Origin: Anseranas semipalmata
Lineage: Eukaryota > Chordata > Aves > Anseriformes > Anseranatidae
Length of the DNA: 64,000 nucleotides
NCBI GenBank assembly: GCA_013399115.1
Contig: VXAA01003390.1
Location: 157,372 to 221,371, forward strand
Direction of reading: 5' to 3'
Part shown: piece by piece, positions 47,856 through 61,400 of the stretch
Numbering within the stretch: the stretch's first letter is position 1
Layout: each line of letters starts with the position of its first letter
Program-made: the position numbers and the translations under genes
The notes under the pieces: generated by a model
Told to the model about the DNA's origin: nothing
Database searches by the model: none
Seen by the model: the letters and a program-made list of their open reading frames with translations, nothing else

Positions 47856-48165
47856 ACGTTACACCAGGTTGGTTTGACAAATGACAGGACTAAAGGCAGA
47901 AACAAGAGATCTATTTTAGCACTTTTTTTACTTGTGCAAACCTCCTACAAGATGAGCTATCAAAGAATGTAAGTCCTCATGCTCAAGACATAAGTCAAAC
48001 ATCAAACTGCCTGGCATTACAAAGAAATTTGGACTGCAGGGACTCTGCTGTCACCTGTGAAACTGAAATAACAGCGCTTTGCTCCCTGACCAGAAGGCAG
48101 TGGAGATACAACCAGTGATGACTGCGAGGTACCCAGGGGCTGTGTTTATTGGGGCTGCACACACG
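47856..48165. other. Unique non-coding DNA
   Basis: No gene is seen. It leads into a CpG-rich patch. Confidence 0.55.
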
Positions 48166-48360
48166 TACCTCCAGGCGGACGGGAAGAACGGCGAGCCAGA
48201 GCAGTGCCCAAGGGAGGGCAGCGGACGCGCTGAGCGCAGCACGAGGAGGACGGCATCTTCCATCCCTTCTGCCCGCAGAGCCCCGCTCCGGTGTTCCCGT
48301 GCAGAGGAGGAGAATTTCACCTCTCTCACTAAAGGTTTGCACGCGGGGTTCACGACTTCA
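48166..48360. promoter_or_regulatory. Small CpG-rich patch
   Basis: Dense CpG over about 150 bp (GGCGGACGGGAAGAACGGCG, then GGACGCGCTGAGCGCAGC) within AT-leaning DNA. Overlapping frames of 88-115 codons on both strands reflect composition. A small regulatory island or an unrecognised exon is possible. Confidence 0.35.
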
Positions 48361-49188
48361 GTATAAATTGATAGTTTTAAAAGGTTTACACGGGCATCTC
48401 AGTAATCAGAAATAGTACCTGCTTGGAGATCATCCAGGCTGCGGGAAGCGAATTCCCTGACACGTGCTAACAACAGGTAAAATTGTAAAATTACAGCAGC
48501 TCTCAGTACCGGCACGTTCAAGAGAACTGGCGTGCAACCTGGCAGCAGTTTATCACCACTGAAAGTGAATGAGAAAAAATGTTAACCAGAACTGCTAAGA
48601 AAAGCTTGCTGACTTTGACAGCAAGCAAAACACGACAGCTGCATTTGCAACTGAGTAGTGCTGAACAAATCGCGTACAAACATTCGTATGTGGGAAAGAT
48701 TTTAAATCTACACGTGTAAAAATCTCCCATGATATGTCTGCATGTTCATCTGTCAAAGAACAGGAACAGCGTTTATTATTGCTACTACAACTCCGACCAA
48801 GAGATACCCCAGACAAGTATCAAACATTTTAACCAGATAATAATTCAAATATAGATATTAATTAAAGAAATTGAAAAATTTATGACTCTTGTGAGCTGAG
48901 ATCAGTTATTACATTATTTACATTCACAGAGTAAATTATTTTTAAAATGATTTGCTCAGCTTCATTATTAAAACATTTTTCAAAGCCTTACTGTTTTTTT
49001 ACAGGGTTTTGCTTTTTCTATGTAAAGGTTGAAACTTTTCACAAAATGAAATACTGCTTAATAGTGCTCCGCAGATAATAAACATTAATTTTTTTATACA
49101 TTAATTTTTTTATACATTCAACTCCTATTACTCCCAAAGAAATACCTCAGCTTGGACAGGATTCTGCCACAAAAACATTTTTGATATT
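48361..49188. other. Unique AT-rich DNA with a 16-bp tandem duplication
   Basis: No gene is seen. ATTAATTTTTTTATAC occurs twice head to tail at 49,084-49,115. Confidence 0.6.
49084..49115. repeat. 16-bp perfect tandem duplication
   Basis: Two identical copies of ATTAATTTTTTTATAC, about 75 bp left of a CR1 scrap. Probably slippage in AT-rich DNA. Confidence 0.95.
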
Positions 49189-49270
49189 CATAGAACAGAG
49201 CAGAATAGAATATCCCAAGTTGGAAGGGACCCACAAGGATCACCAAGTTCAACTCTTGGCTCCACACAGG
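49189..49270 (-). mobile_element. CR1 LINE 3' scrap
   Basis: The + strand reads CATAGAACAGAGCAGAATAG, then the diagnostic CR1 3' words CCCAAGTTGGAAGGGACCCA, CAAGGATCACCAAGTTCAAC and TGGCTCCACACAGGA, where similarity ends. It is a heavily 5'-truncated insertion on the - strand of the subfamily common in galliform and other bird genomes. Confidence 0.92.
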
Positions 49271-52200
49271 AATCAATCGTCCATTTATGTTGGAAATGAT
49301 CAGAAATTAGATTTGCAGCCTAAGCTGGCAAATATACACTGTATTTCTACTAATTATATGCCAATCTCAGCTATTTAAGCATTTAGGATTGGCAGACAGT
49401 TTTGAATGTTTATCTGTAATAAACTAATATAGTCTGAAACACTTACTGCTCTGGAAATCCCAACACCTTTTCTCTAACTACATCACTACTTTCAGTTGCA
49501 GCTAATAACTGGAGAGCAATTTCTACAATTAACCATTCATTCCAGCCCCCTGGAAAAGCTTTTGTCAAATGTCTGCAATGGCAACATTTGATAGCACGTG
49601 CTTCCCTCAACTACCTCACCCCTCTCCACTTTCTTTGAGTCTCCATTCATAGCGCACCCCTCTAGAAAGGGTGCTAACTCATTCATACAAGATACAAATA
49701 CACTTCACTAAGTGATGTGCAGGAGGGACAGTCCACAGTGAGGTCAGTAATGCTATTTTGGGCCCCAAGGTGACTCAAAGTGAAGAAGTGTCTCAAAGTG
49801 AGGAAGCCCCAAGTGACTTGAATTTTCGCAGCAGCAGAAGCAGCAGATAGGAGTTAAAACACATTCGCGTAAATGAAGCTAGACTCTTCTGTGCAGGCAC
49901 TCACCAGGCAGAGTCCCAGACGCCGCTGCATCCTGGTAGAGGTATCTTTCCTGGGAGGGACCTGGCTTCACGGACTGCAGGTGCAAATGCAGCATCTCCA
50001 CCACGCGTGCACTCTCTGGAGAGCTGCGCCACTTGCGGAGAGCTCCCAAAATAGCAACTTACCAACCCGTTAATGTTAAAAGTTTTTGAAAACATTTGCA
50101 ACCGATTTTACAGTTAATTAAAAGCAGATTTGCTCTGTCATTTGTTCTATGACTTTTCCATCTTTTTTGTTTTAAAGTTTAGATTTTCTTCTGAGTAAGC
50201 CATGAGTAAGCTTTAACTGTAAATAGGTTAATTGCAGCTCTGATCTGCCTCCAGAATCTGCTGGTAAAGACAAACAATTTTCAAAGCCCAAGGCCTAGCG
50301 TGGATCACAACTTTTTAAGGTGAGACCAGCTACTTGGCACTGCCAGTAGAGAACCCCATGCCAAACCATACAGCTAGTAAATAGTATGGCATCAATTCCT
50401 CAGAAATTTCCATAGCAAGTGTTTTAGGAAAAGATCCAAATACCCCAACCATAAATCTTGCAGAGTAGGTGATACATTTACAATTGCCAGGTATTTCAAA
50501 TTGCCTTTCTCTCACATCTGGTTATACATTACAAATCTAAAAGTTACATAAACTAGATATGCCACAAAATCTGAAGCTACCCCCTTTCCTCTGTCCAGAA
50601 CAAATGTAGAAAAAAATTACGACACAAAATCATCACTCATTTTTTATCAACAAGACAAAAAATCATTATTCCCACTTTTCTTTAAAAATCGGTATTTCTG
50701 GCAAGAAAGAACTAAGTTGGCATAAAAAAAAAAAAAAAAGAGTTTCAGGCCAGGCTTCTCCTAACTTCAGAGCACAGTCATCCCAATGATATCCATTCCA
50801 CTGGCTCCCAAACAGCACCTCTCACGGCCCTTCCCCTGGGCATGCAAAACAATGAGATCTCAGTTAAAATTAAGCTCCTGTTCACCAGGGACCAATTATT
50901 GATTTTCTTCCTTCCTTTACTCTATGAATAAAACAGACGGCATTTCAGAAACATTTGGGAAAAAAAAAATGACTTAAAAAAAAAGTACAGTGAATGTAAA
51001 TATCAACACCAAAAAGACAGCTATGCCTTGCTTCCACTTCTGGTGACTACCGTCATTTTGTTGAGAAAAGGCTGGTCTTCATTGTTCAAATAAGCTTACA
51101 GAAGCTTCACTGTGCCTTGAAGAAGAACTCACAACACAGAGGCCCTTGGCAGCTGCAGGCATCTACACTCAGGTGCCCTAACAAATTTCACTTTATGGGC
51201 TGTCCTTTGCAGAAAATAATGGCCATTTTACCTAAAATGAGAGTTTAAAAGCCCACTGTATCAACCTGTGAGACATGAACTTATGTCCAGTAAATGAAAA
51301 AACATCACATGAACACAGGGTTAATTGTCCGCCTAGTCTTAAAAACAAGCAATGATTCATTTATTATTACAACAGATACTAGCAAAACATGCTTAGAATT
51401 ATTTCAGTGCCTTAAACCGACTTTCAGAAAAGCTTTCCTAGACAGCACATAATAAAGTGAACTGCTGGAAATTTCATGTCTGACATACAGAAAATACAGT
51501 GGCCTCCACTACCTTCAAGTTGTTATTAAAGGCTATTATAATTCTTAAAAACACACTCTGCAACTACTTGAAACAATGATATCAGTATCATTTAGCATCA
51601 TCTTTTGCTGCTTGTGGAAGACAACGCTCAGAGAACGCAGATGCAGATGAGTGGCTGGCTCTGAGGCATAAGCACAATCTGCACAGTGCTGCTTGTAACG
51701 CCAGTCGGTATGAGATTTCCCATACCGCATCCAAGCACGAAGGATCAGAGATTACTTGTCAGTCATTACACACATAGGACTACTCTCTGAAAGCACGGTT
51801 GCATTTTAGCAGTATTCATTCTTCAAAAGTACATCTTAACAGCCTCTCGGTTGTTCAGTACTTACCGTCTGTGTTCTGCAAAAAACACCCTGTCTCCTTT
51901 AGGCAAACCTGCAGCATGCAGTAATACACCACAAGTATTCGTTTGAGGCAATCACATCGAGCTGAGTAGGTCCAACTGCGTATGTGACAGTATATGCAAA
52001 ATACACGGCACACACAAAATCTACAGCATTCAGAAATATCACCACAATCCTAATATAAATCAAGATCCAAAACTTTGTGCTATATATGTGCAACTCTCCA
52101 GCTTAAGTAAGCTTGAGTCCCATATGAGGATAAAACTCGTGCAAATTCTCCTCCTTCCCCTCTTTAAAGAAATGTACAGGGCTAGACATAAGAGTCATAA

Positions 52201-53519
52201 GGAGGGATGTTTAACCTTAGCTAAAAATACCAAAAACATGAAAGAAACCTGCAGATCCTGTACCAAGGATACATACATTATACCATTCTCATAAATATGC
52301 ACTTTCTGAGCCTGTTCCAAAATTTACCGGAATTCATGTTAGTTTTTTCTTGAGCTTAGACAGTGTGTTTAAAGGTGTGTAGAATAGTTACCCAAGGAAT
52401 TCAGTAAAATCCCATTGTTTTAAAATGTAAAGTTAAGATTTGATTAGGCACTGGAATCTGGCTGTAACCCTTATAACTGACGATTAAAGTTAAAAGAAAA
52501 GCCAGTGTGCATTTAATGTGTGTTATTTCTCCCCTTTCCACAAGGACGACCCACAACACGCCTACCAGTTCTGTGACGATGATCTCCAGGAGAAGTTCTG
52601 CTTCCCAAGGTGTCCTCCCTGTGTGGCATTCCCCCACAGCACGCAGTTGCTCATCTCCAGCCCGCAGTTGTCTTTCAAGGCTTTACGCATCAGTGAGACT
52701 CATGACCTCACATATGGCCACCTTCCTCTTTGACATTTTGACATCATCATTTAAAGCCTGGAGCTATCATGGCAGATTCTTTACAGTTGTAAAAAAGAAG
52801 CACTATATTATTACTTTTCAAGAAGAATAGTTACTAAACATTCTGTAACCAGTCAACTCCGATCTGTGGAAACCAACTGCTTATGTGCTGGGGGAAGCAA
52901 AGTATTCATGCTCAGTTACTGTACAAATCAAGGAGAAGGAAGAGGGATATAGACAGCTGCTGAAACTAGCAGCAATTGCAATTAGGAGAGGAATGAAAGA
53001 ATCTCTAATATAAATCACAAATATAAATCACGAATCACCAAAGAATGGAGTATCAGGTAAAAGGAAAGGTAAAATATGACCTTTTCTTAGAGGAAAAAAA
53101 AAAGTATTCACGTTTCATTCAGCCTTCAAGCTGCTGACAAGATGCCCCTACACATAGATTACATATTACAGAAACCAATAGTCTGGGAAACACAAATCTT
53201 AAAAAAAAAAAATGCCACACAGGCAAAGACTGGCAAGCGCCCTTACAGGTCTACCCACCTGCACAGCAGCCTGAGTAACGCAGACTGATCGCCTCTTCAC
53301 TCCGGCTACCAAACACAGGAGGACTAGCCTGTGGTCCTGCTGCGGCTGGCACACGCTCCAGAGATGCAGCTGTGAAGCTCTTTTGGACAGCATCCCCACG
53401 CTCCAAACGAGGCCCAGAAGCATCCCACCGCCTCATTCCAAGCAGGGACCTTCCAAACCCTCTCCTCCCTTCGCAGGAACCTGACGGTAGGCCGTTTTCA
53501 CCAGAAAATCCTGGTATCT
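49271..53519. other. Unique DNA, no gene supported
   Basis: No gene or RNA is recognised. A poly-A of 16 lies at 50,724-50,739. A 71-108 codon frame near 52,507-52,830 follows a pyrimidine-rich stretch but matches nothing I know. Confidence 0.5.
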
Positions 53520-53640
53520 ACATTCGGCGTCTGTGACCGCCCAGAGCCGCTGCCGCCCGGTGATGGCAGCCAAACGACCCGAGGCCCGTTGCATGCCTCA
53601 ACCTTGACTTTGCCCTAGCGGGCACGGTGCTGCCAGGCAC
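53520..53640. promoter_or_regulatory. Small CpG-bearing patch
   Basis: About 120 bp with clustered CpG (ATTCGGCGTC, GAGCCGCTGCCGCCCGG, CGACCCGAGGCCCG). A short (CAG)5 run lies just to its right at 53,668-53,682, with a second interrupted AGC run at 53,743-53,764. No gene is recognised. Confidence 0.3.
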
Positions 53641-56600
53641 CAGCTGCACCGAATTCAGCATAAAATACAGCAGCAGCAGCAGCTATTTCATCAGGAATTA
53701 ACCCTGGAATTCTCAGAGCTCCCACAATGTTTGCCGGACTCTAGCAGCAGCAATAGCAGCAGCAAGTAAAAAGAGATGAGTTCAGAGGACACTCCCAGCC
53801 TCGGGGGATTCAAACCAGCTTCCCAGGAGAATCTCCACCCCATGTGCTGACCTAGAGGGGCTTGGTCTTACACGGAGCCTTTCTTAAAGCACCTACAAAG
53901 CTCTCAGGAGCAGTGCAGCCAGCGGAGGTGTGCTCGGGAGCCACAGCTCACCTCTGAACCACGAACCGTGGCTGATGAATACCATGAACTCAGGTCCATG
54001 GATCTGCACTTGAGGTTTCACGTCTTCAGTAACAACTCCTGTCCATCCTTAATGGGTATCTGCTGGAGCTCACGCATTTACTCTGCTACAGATAGTGCCT
54101 CAAGGAGATAAAGAAGGATGCTAAAACTCATTTTAACTGTTTTAATTCATGTTTAACGAGTAAGAATTCCACTGTTCTTCAAATGCAGGTTTAGTCTCCT
54201 AGTATCTCTCGTATATTTTTTTGGATTCTATTTCTGATCAATAAAATCAATTATTTGATTTTTTAAAAACAGTTTTCCTGGGTGCGTACAGCATAAAGTA
54301 TTCCTTTCTCTTAATTTAGACTATTGTTTTCAGTTGCATTGTTTTCAAAATATTAATAATTTCTATTAAACAGAGGCATGTAGAAGTCAAGTTACTGAAA
54401 TAATTTTAAATACTTTATTTTAAAATTATGCCATTTACCTTTCTTTAAATCTGATTTGCCAGGAAAACACGACAAAAGGTGATTTTCTGCAAAGCATCCT
54501 CAGGAATCAGTCTGGCTCTTTCAGGTGCCAGAATTATTAATATTCATTTTAATATTAATATTAATATGTGTAAGTTTTTAAGGCCTGATTTAAATTGAAC
54601 CTAGCACATGCTTGCTAAAATTAACACCAAGACTTCTTATTAAGAGCACCAACATTAATTAAAAAATCATTAATATTTTTTTAAATTTAAAAGTTAAATT
54701 TAAAAGCACAAAAAATCCAAACAGGATAGAAGGCATACAAAACCATATTTGTTTGTGAACATGCTATTTCTAACAAGAAAGGGTAACATAAAGAGAAACA
54801 TAATTCTGTAATTGCATTTTGAGGTTATCTTTTAGCAAACATTCCTGTACTTTAGAACAAAGCAGCATCTGCAAAAAAAAATCATTAGTTTATGTTCAAA
54901 TTATTAATGAAAACATTTTCAGAGAAATGCTGATATTTGCCACATTATTTTCAGGCACTCTGATACCAAAATAAAGTCTAAAATCTAGCTAAAATGACTG
55001 CTCATGCTATTCCTCTCCAGTATGTTTAACTACCTCATTTCTGAGCGCTGTCATAGAGCCGAACATCCAGGAGCTATGAAATGCACTTATAATTTATTGC
55101 CTATAATTAATTACGCTCACAATCTTTTACAGGGAAAAAATTGTACCTATAAAATACAGACCTTTTAAAAAGAACGGTGTATTACTTCAAAACGATATGC
55201 TTCTCTAAACAGTTTCACTAGCTCACTTTTGCTAAAAAATTTCTTGTTGAAACAGTGAATCTCCGGCCGGGCCTGTCCCAGCTCTCCCCAGGCGGCCGAT
55301 TACAAACTTGCTGAGAAAGCCACGTTCTTCTGCAGCGTAATGTTAGCATCAGCCAGGGGTCTGCTGCGAGTTTGTGTGGGTTTTTGTTTGGTTTTTAACT
55401 TCAGAGCTTGAAATGAACGCATTACACAGAAAGCTCGGCTTGTTTTTAACAAAATTAATTTCCAGCTTCGCAGCTCTGGAGAAGAGGTTGCACTATGACT
55501 TTTGTAAAACCTAAGTGACTCGAAAGGCAAAGAAAACCAAGATTTTTATGGCAGTGATTTTTTATTCAGATATGTTGATTTTGTGGCCTATTTCATATTT
55601 TAAGGATAAATATTGATATATTAATAGAAGGATTTTATATAAAATGTTAAACACTGTAAGAAAAGCAGTCATCTGTCTGACTTGGGGGCATTTTACAGGT
55701 TAGGAGAGCTAAGCTGCTCCTGCCTCTGTACTCCTAACGGGGTACAAAAGCAGCGCTCACACAAGTCGCTGGGAAACGGGGAGCAGATGAAGCACAGCGA
55801 GGCCTTGGTTTTGATGGGCTCGTGCAATGGGAAACAGAACAGAAGTCAGTACCAAACCCACTTCTTCAACAGAATGAAATTGCCATTTTTCTCATATCTC
55901 CATGAACTGGGGCACCAGAAATCTCCAAAAGTACCAAATGTGTTTCCAAAAAGCTTTTTTAAAAATTATTATTTATTTTATTTTTTATCTAAGCCTATCA
56001 TTTATTTCAAAACATGATTCCTAACTTCCCTGGTGCAAAAACCCAGGCATGTCAAGTTGTCTTGTTGAGTCTGTAAACAGACAGAATTAAACAATAGCAT
56101 TGCTAAGTGAGAACTTTCTCCATTCATCTTAATGGACTGTTAATTATGACCACTTAAATGCCCACAGTGTTAACCATTTCACCGCTGACTGGATTTCTCC
56201 AAAAAGTGCAGTTTATTTATATATGTTGTTTTATTCCAAGGTAGGTAGATGTAAAACTCGCAGTCGACATACATCTCGGTGGACTAAACAATTAATAAAG
56301 TTGTGGATACAGATTCTACAGCCAGCTGAAAGATCTAATCATCTTCTAATCATCTTCTGAAGTTTATTCTTTCCAAGGATTTGAGCAGACTGATGATTCA
56401 GTGTCAACAAAACAGTGTTACTGCTTGAGAGATGTAGAGATTCAAACAGGATGGTGTTGATTTTGTAGCACATTTTTGAACAGCAGAAAGGCCAGTAAAA
56501 TGCAGCTCACTGACTGATGTTGCACAACCGAAGTGATGCAGCAACACACGTTAGGATATAATATGGCTAGTCAACGTTTTCCTATGTTTTGAAATTTCTA

Positions 56601-57898
56601 CAGAGCTGTATGACAAACAAAACAGAACTTATTTTAAGAAGTCAGGTAAATCTTGCAAAAGAATTTACCATAGATTTTAATTATTCCTGCCTACAAGCAG
56701 ATGCTATTAATGGAATTAACAGATAGAGTTAGAAACGGAATCATTTCTTTGGACATAAATATTATAGAAGTATTTGCTTTGGGGAAAAAAAAAATTGATG
56801 ATTTTAAAGAGCACAGTCCTGACAAGAAATACTGTTTTAATATCGTATGTACTACACAACTAGTAACTTCCACAAATATTTGAAGGAAATTAATTTTGTA
56901 TTATGAATTTAATCTCTTCAAAAGTTCTAGGGCTAGTGTCTCCTCCCTTGAGCAAGCGCATTTGGTGTACTACATGCAGCCTTAGGTTTCATGCAGTCTC
57001 TCTGGTTCCCCGCCTTCCCGCTGGCTTCACTGGCTCTTTGAGGAAACCCTGGCAGCCAGAAGGGACGGGGTCCATTTCTTCTGTCCACACCACAGGCTTT
57101 TCAGTGGTTCCTTCAGTCAGAAACTATGGCTGTTTCGTGCCTGCACAAACCCCGAATTGCAGACAAGCAGATGTATTATCAACACAATGCTTGCCTACAA
57201 TTTCATTCTTCATACCCGCAGTACAGCAGCCACCTGAGAGGCACGCTGCACGCCGGCCAGCACAGGGAAATGCATGTGTTCCCAGCATTAAAATACGCAG
57301 TCCCATATTCCGTACTTTGTTAAGCTCTCGGCCTGTGCTGGTGGTTACAACCGCACTGCAACCGCGCTGCCAATGGCCACCACTACAATGTGGATACCCG
57401 ATTTTGCAGTGTAACCCTTGTTTCCAGAGCCCATAAACCAGCCAACACACTGCTCTATAATGGTTAGAAAACAACAACGGATCTGCCAAGTAAAGCAGCT
57501 CTGAACACAGAAACAATTTTTCGAAACCCTGAGAACCCAGCAACTATTTGCACTCAAGCATGTGGTCAGTTTTCCCAGTTAAGCACTCTAAGATACCAGC
57601 ATTGTTTTTAATAATAAGTAGTTTTAAATGAGCAGTCAGGCCCGTGTGGTCAGCATGTAATGTTAGCAGGAACAACAGTATGTGGGCCGGTGCGTTGGGT
57701 CTACCACCGCTCCTGAGACCCCCCTGATAGTTACCATAGAGATAGCAGGAGCCACAAAGAGCTTCGATCACATTACTGGCTGGGAGGGGGTCAATTTGTA
57801 TGCGCCAGCCCTGCTGGGATTGAAAGAATGCAGAGGAGGACAGGAAAGATAATAGAGAGAAAAATAAGTGAAGAGAGAATACAAGAAACGGGAAAAAT
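53641..57898. other. Unique DNA, no gene supported
   Basis: 54,130-55,000 is very AT-rich, including a TAATAT run at 54,533-54,567. A 177-codon + strand frame at 56,903-57,436 overlaps a 139-codon - strand frame. Neither has a recognised domain. Confidence 0.5.
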
Positions 57899-57931
57899 GG
57901 AAGAAAGAAAGGAGGAAAGAGAAGGGGGGGG
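57899..57931. repeat. Homopurine tract ending in G8
   Basis: Thirty-three consecutive purines on the + strand, ending with eight G, within a broader purine-rich stretch from about 57,830 to 58,020. It is capable of triplex formation in principle. No gene is attached. Confidence 0.9.
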
Positions 57932-58019
57932 CACAAAGGGAGTCAGGGATCTCAGAAGCAAAAGCCAGCAGAAAGACCAAGGAGAAATGAAGAGAGCAGG
58001 AGAGAGAAAGAGAGTGAAA

Positions 58020-58490
58020 AATTCATCCTGCGACACAGCACTCGTGTCGCTCCTGGCAGGAAGCGCTGCTCCAGGAGAGCTAATTCACAGGCGCTGCGAG
58101 CGGGCAGAGCAGCAGGGATGCCTGCATCACCTGACCCGGGCTAGAAAAACTGTTCAAAACACGCACTGAAAAGCAGCGAAGAAAGCAGACGGGATCACAG
58201 GGAGGAGAGGCGGCTTCGTTTTGACATCCCGACAGGCTAGCGCACGGCTGTACGGTGGGCAGCATGGACGTGGCACTGACCGAGCGATCGCCACGAAAGC
58301 GAAGGGGTTTCGTTCTTCTTTGGACTCAGCAGCCCACGACACGGAGGGCTCGGGGCTTGCCAGGTTCTGCCTCAGAGAGCTGCGAGTCCCTGGGGCTGGA
58401 GGGCTGGAGATCTTGTCTTCAGCAGCGGCTCTGCATCCCTGGGAAAGCCACACCGGCCGCCACTTCCCCACCGCTGGGTGCTCGCCTCCA
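58020..58490. promoter_or_regulatory. CpG-bearing GC-rich patch
   Basis: Frequent CpG through the interval (CTCGTGTCGCTC, GGCGCTGCGAGCGGG, GACCGAGCGATCGCC), next to the homopurine tract. The + strand frames at 58,221-58,541 and the - strand frames are about 90-125 codons, low-complexity and unrecognised. It could be a regulatory island or a 5' exon of an unannotated transcript. Confidence 0.4.
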
Positions 58491-61400
58491 CCGACCCAGT
58501 TGTATTGCACATACCCTGAAAGATACACCTTGCTAAACTAATACAACACCTAGGTCCGCACCACAAAAAAGGCTGAGGAGAGCAATATGAATCCAAATCA
58601 GCAGAGTATCCAAAACACCAAACCCCAGAAATCATCTGTTACAGACGTCTAAGCGACTGGTGTATCATTTCAACAATCCACTGCTGTCTGTGGATTAGTA
58701 AAGGGCACAGCCAAATTCTGCTCATCTTTCAAAAGGAATCCTAACAAAGTCAGAGAGAGAGAAGTAACAGGATTCAACACATAGCCAATAATATATAAAG
58801 AAAGAAAAACTTATTTGGTGGCATGTTCATTGGTCCTATACCACCCAAAAAGGGAAGGATAACAAAGAATGTCCCACTCCGCTGGTCTCACCGATGCTGC
58901 AGCATCGCTTCATGCTGCAGCAGCTCACCTTTCAGATTCTCTCAGGACACACACAGCTTTATAATCAATCTTGTGATTTCAGAATGTCTGTAGATCTTCT
59001 CCTAGTGCTAAGAGGAATGCCCCAAAGGGCTGGCAGAGCAGCACACTGCTGTTGCACACGGTAGCCTAATGGCTGAGTGACAAAATAATTTTTCCTCGAG
59101 AGAATGATGATGTGCTGAGTTTTTCTAAAATCCGCCTTTTCTTCTTGGAGGAAGTATCACAGCACTTCTCACCTTCAGGACCATTCCATTCAGCCCCTGA
59201 GACTAAGACAACCTCCCCTAGATTTCCTTAAAGGGAAACAGATTTAAATATGGTCAGTGAAAATCAGCATGGATTTCACAGGGCAACATAATCCACAATT
59301 GCCAGTAACACCCACTAGCCTGACTGCGGTAGCATGTGCTTGGTATACTACATAAACAAGGCTAGAAGGGATTACGAAGGGCTTTTTAAAAATGAATTCA
59401 TATTATTTTCATATTATTCCACTTTTCAAGCCAACTGTCAAGCCAACCATAAAATGGATCTGTCCCTCACATGTTACCACCTAAGTGGAGTTACCCCTGA
59501 GATGAACAGAATCGACTCTGAGTTAGAAGCACACAGATGTCTGAGTAACAGTAAAATTACTGAAGTACGTAAAAGCCTCTGGAAATGCTGCGAAGCAGCT
59601 TTTCCAGATATAGCGATGTCACAATTTTAAGTCAAATGCATCATGATTTTAGCTACAAAAACCCTCCAAAGCAACACAAATTAAATTGAACACACCTTCA
59701 ATTCAGAGGAACATACCCTTTACATAGAACTGTAAAGGATAGCATGAAAATTGCATGTATAAAATCGTAAAGTGCTTTTGTAGGAAAACCCAAAGTGCTC
59801 TAAGCATAATTCAAGCTCCAAAAAATGTTCTGTGCATTAGAAACACTCTTTTTTTCCCTTGCAGTTTATAGTACAGAATCATTTTCAAAAGAGACGGTGT
59901 CAACCCAGCCACAGATAGACTGAAAGATTTCAAAGCCTGCTCCCGGGCCTTACCTCTTCACTTATCACCACCACACAAGTCGTGGCTCCTCCATTAGGCC
60001 AGTCCAGTAGTTTCCATCTGATCCCAGCCCAGCCCCAGCAGCCTCATCTAAGACTGCTGAAGTCATTAAGAATTTTATGAACATCCACTGGCCAGATGAG
60101 TCTTCATTTCCAGATCCCGTACAATTTTTTCCACTACAAGAAAACTTTCCAAAAGCTGGGTAATAGGCCCCAAATGGTTCTTTCAGTGCTAACGTGAACT
60201 GGAAACTAAAAAACTGTCCAGCAGGTAATTTGTACAAGTCTCTTAAATCTTGAAAATGGGGCTATTCATTTTCTAATAATAAATCTCTACTGCAGCTAAT
60301 CTTATCTTCTTTCCACAATAAACTCCTAATTATTACCTTTCCAGCCAGCATATCTTTGATTTTAAAGTGTGTGACAGTAGTAAAAAGAAAGTGCTAGATC
60401 TTATGACTAAAAAAAAGGAAATATTTAGGCTAGGCATACAGAAGAGCCTTGTTTTTGAAGCCATGAACAAAATTATATAACGGAACAAGTTACAAACTGG
60501 GAGTGAACGACTCATAATAGAGAAGTCAAGGACAGTCACTGCTGTTTGTGCGTCTGCCAGGCTGACTGCTGCGGGGAAGCTCCACCTTCTGCTTTAAGAG
60601 ACTCACACTGCCCAAAAGAAAACGAAAGAGGAAAAGTACTTCTATTTTTCTTCATTTTAACTCGGACTTAGTCAAAACCGGAATCCATCTCTAAATGCTG
60701 AAGCCAAATGAATAAAACATCTTTGCAAATATTTGTCTGAACTCAGAACTTTGCACGTCATTAATTACGGGCTTTATCTCTCATTTATATTCGAAGTACC
60801 TAAGGCCGCCAACCCTGTGAGGCCCAACAGTACCAAGCACGGTGTGTCTAATGGCACAGACCTTTTTTGTATCACTTTCACTCCGCTGACAGTAAGCGAA
60901 TTATGGGGAGTATCTGCAAAGATAATTCCTGAATTTCAGAATATTTTTTTCACCCAAGAAAAAACTGTCAGATAAACTATATCCCCAAATAAAACTGAAG
61001 CTCTGAATTTTGACTAGCAGCTACCTGTAACTGCCTATTCTCAATCAAGTGGCAGAACAAGAAATTTTTAGAGAAGTAACCTGAACACACACGTCAGAGA
61101 AAACCAGAAATGTTTGCAAGTAATCTGTGAAAAGGAGACCAAAACCAATCTCTGCAGTTTTTCTGCCATTGTACTTCACAATCACCTTCTAAACAACACA
61201 ACTGATCTAACTACACTGATTTCTAACTTTTTTTTTACAAAAGTGCTCAGCTTGTTAAATCAATTATTCCTTACCAATATATGCACTACTCTAATAACCA
61301 CTCAATAGTTGTTTGCAGAGCCTAGTGTGGAACAAGAAAACAAAACGATCAGAATACCCTGCCCATTCAGAGTAAAATACAAACTCATCAATCCCTTTGG

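Noticed and set aside
52507..52830. Pyrimidine tract followed by an open frame, possible exon
   Set aside because: The acceptor would be a weak AAG, two frames are open, and the peptides match nothing I know.
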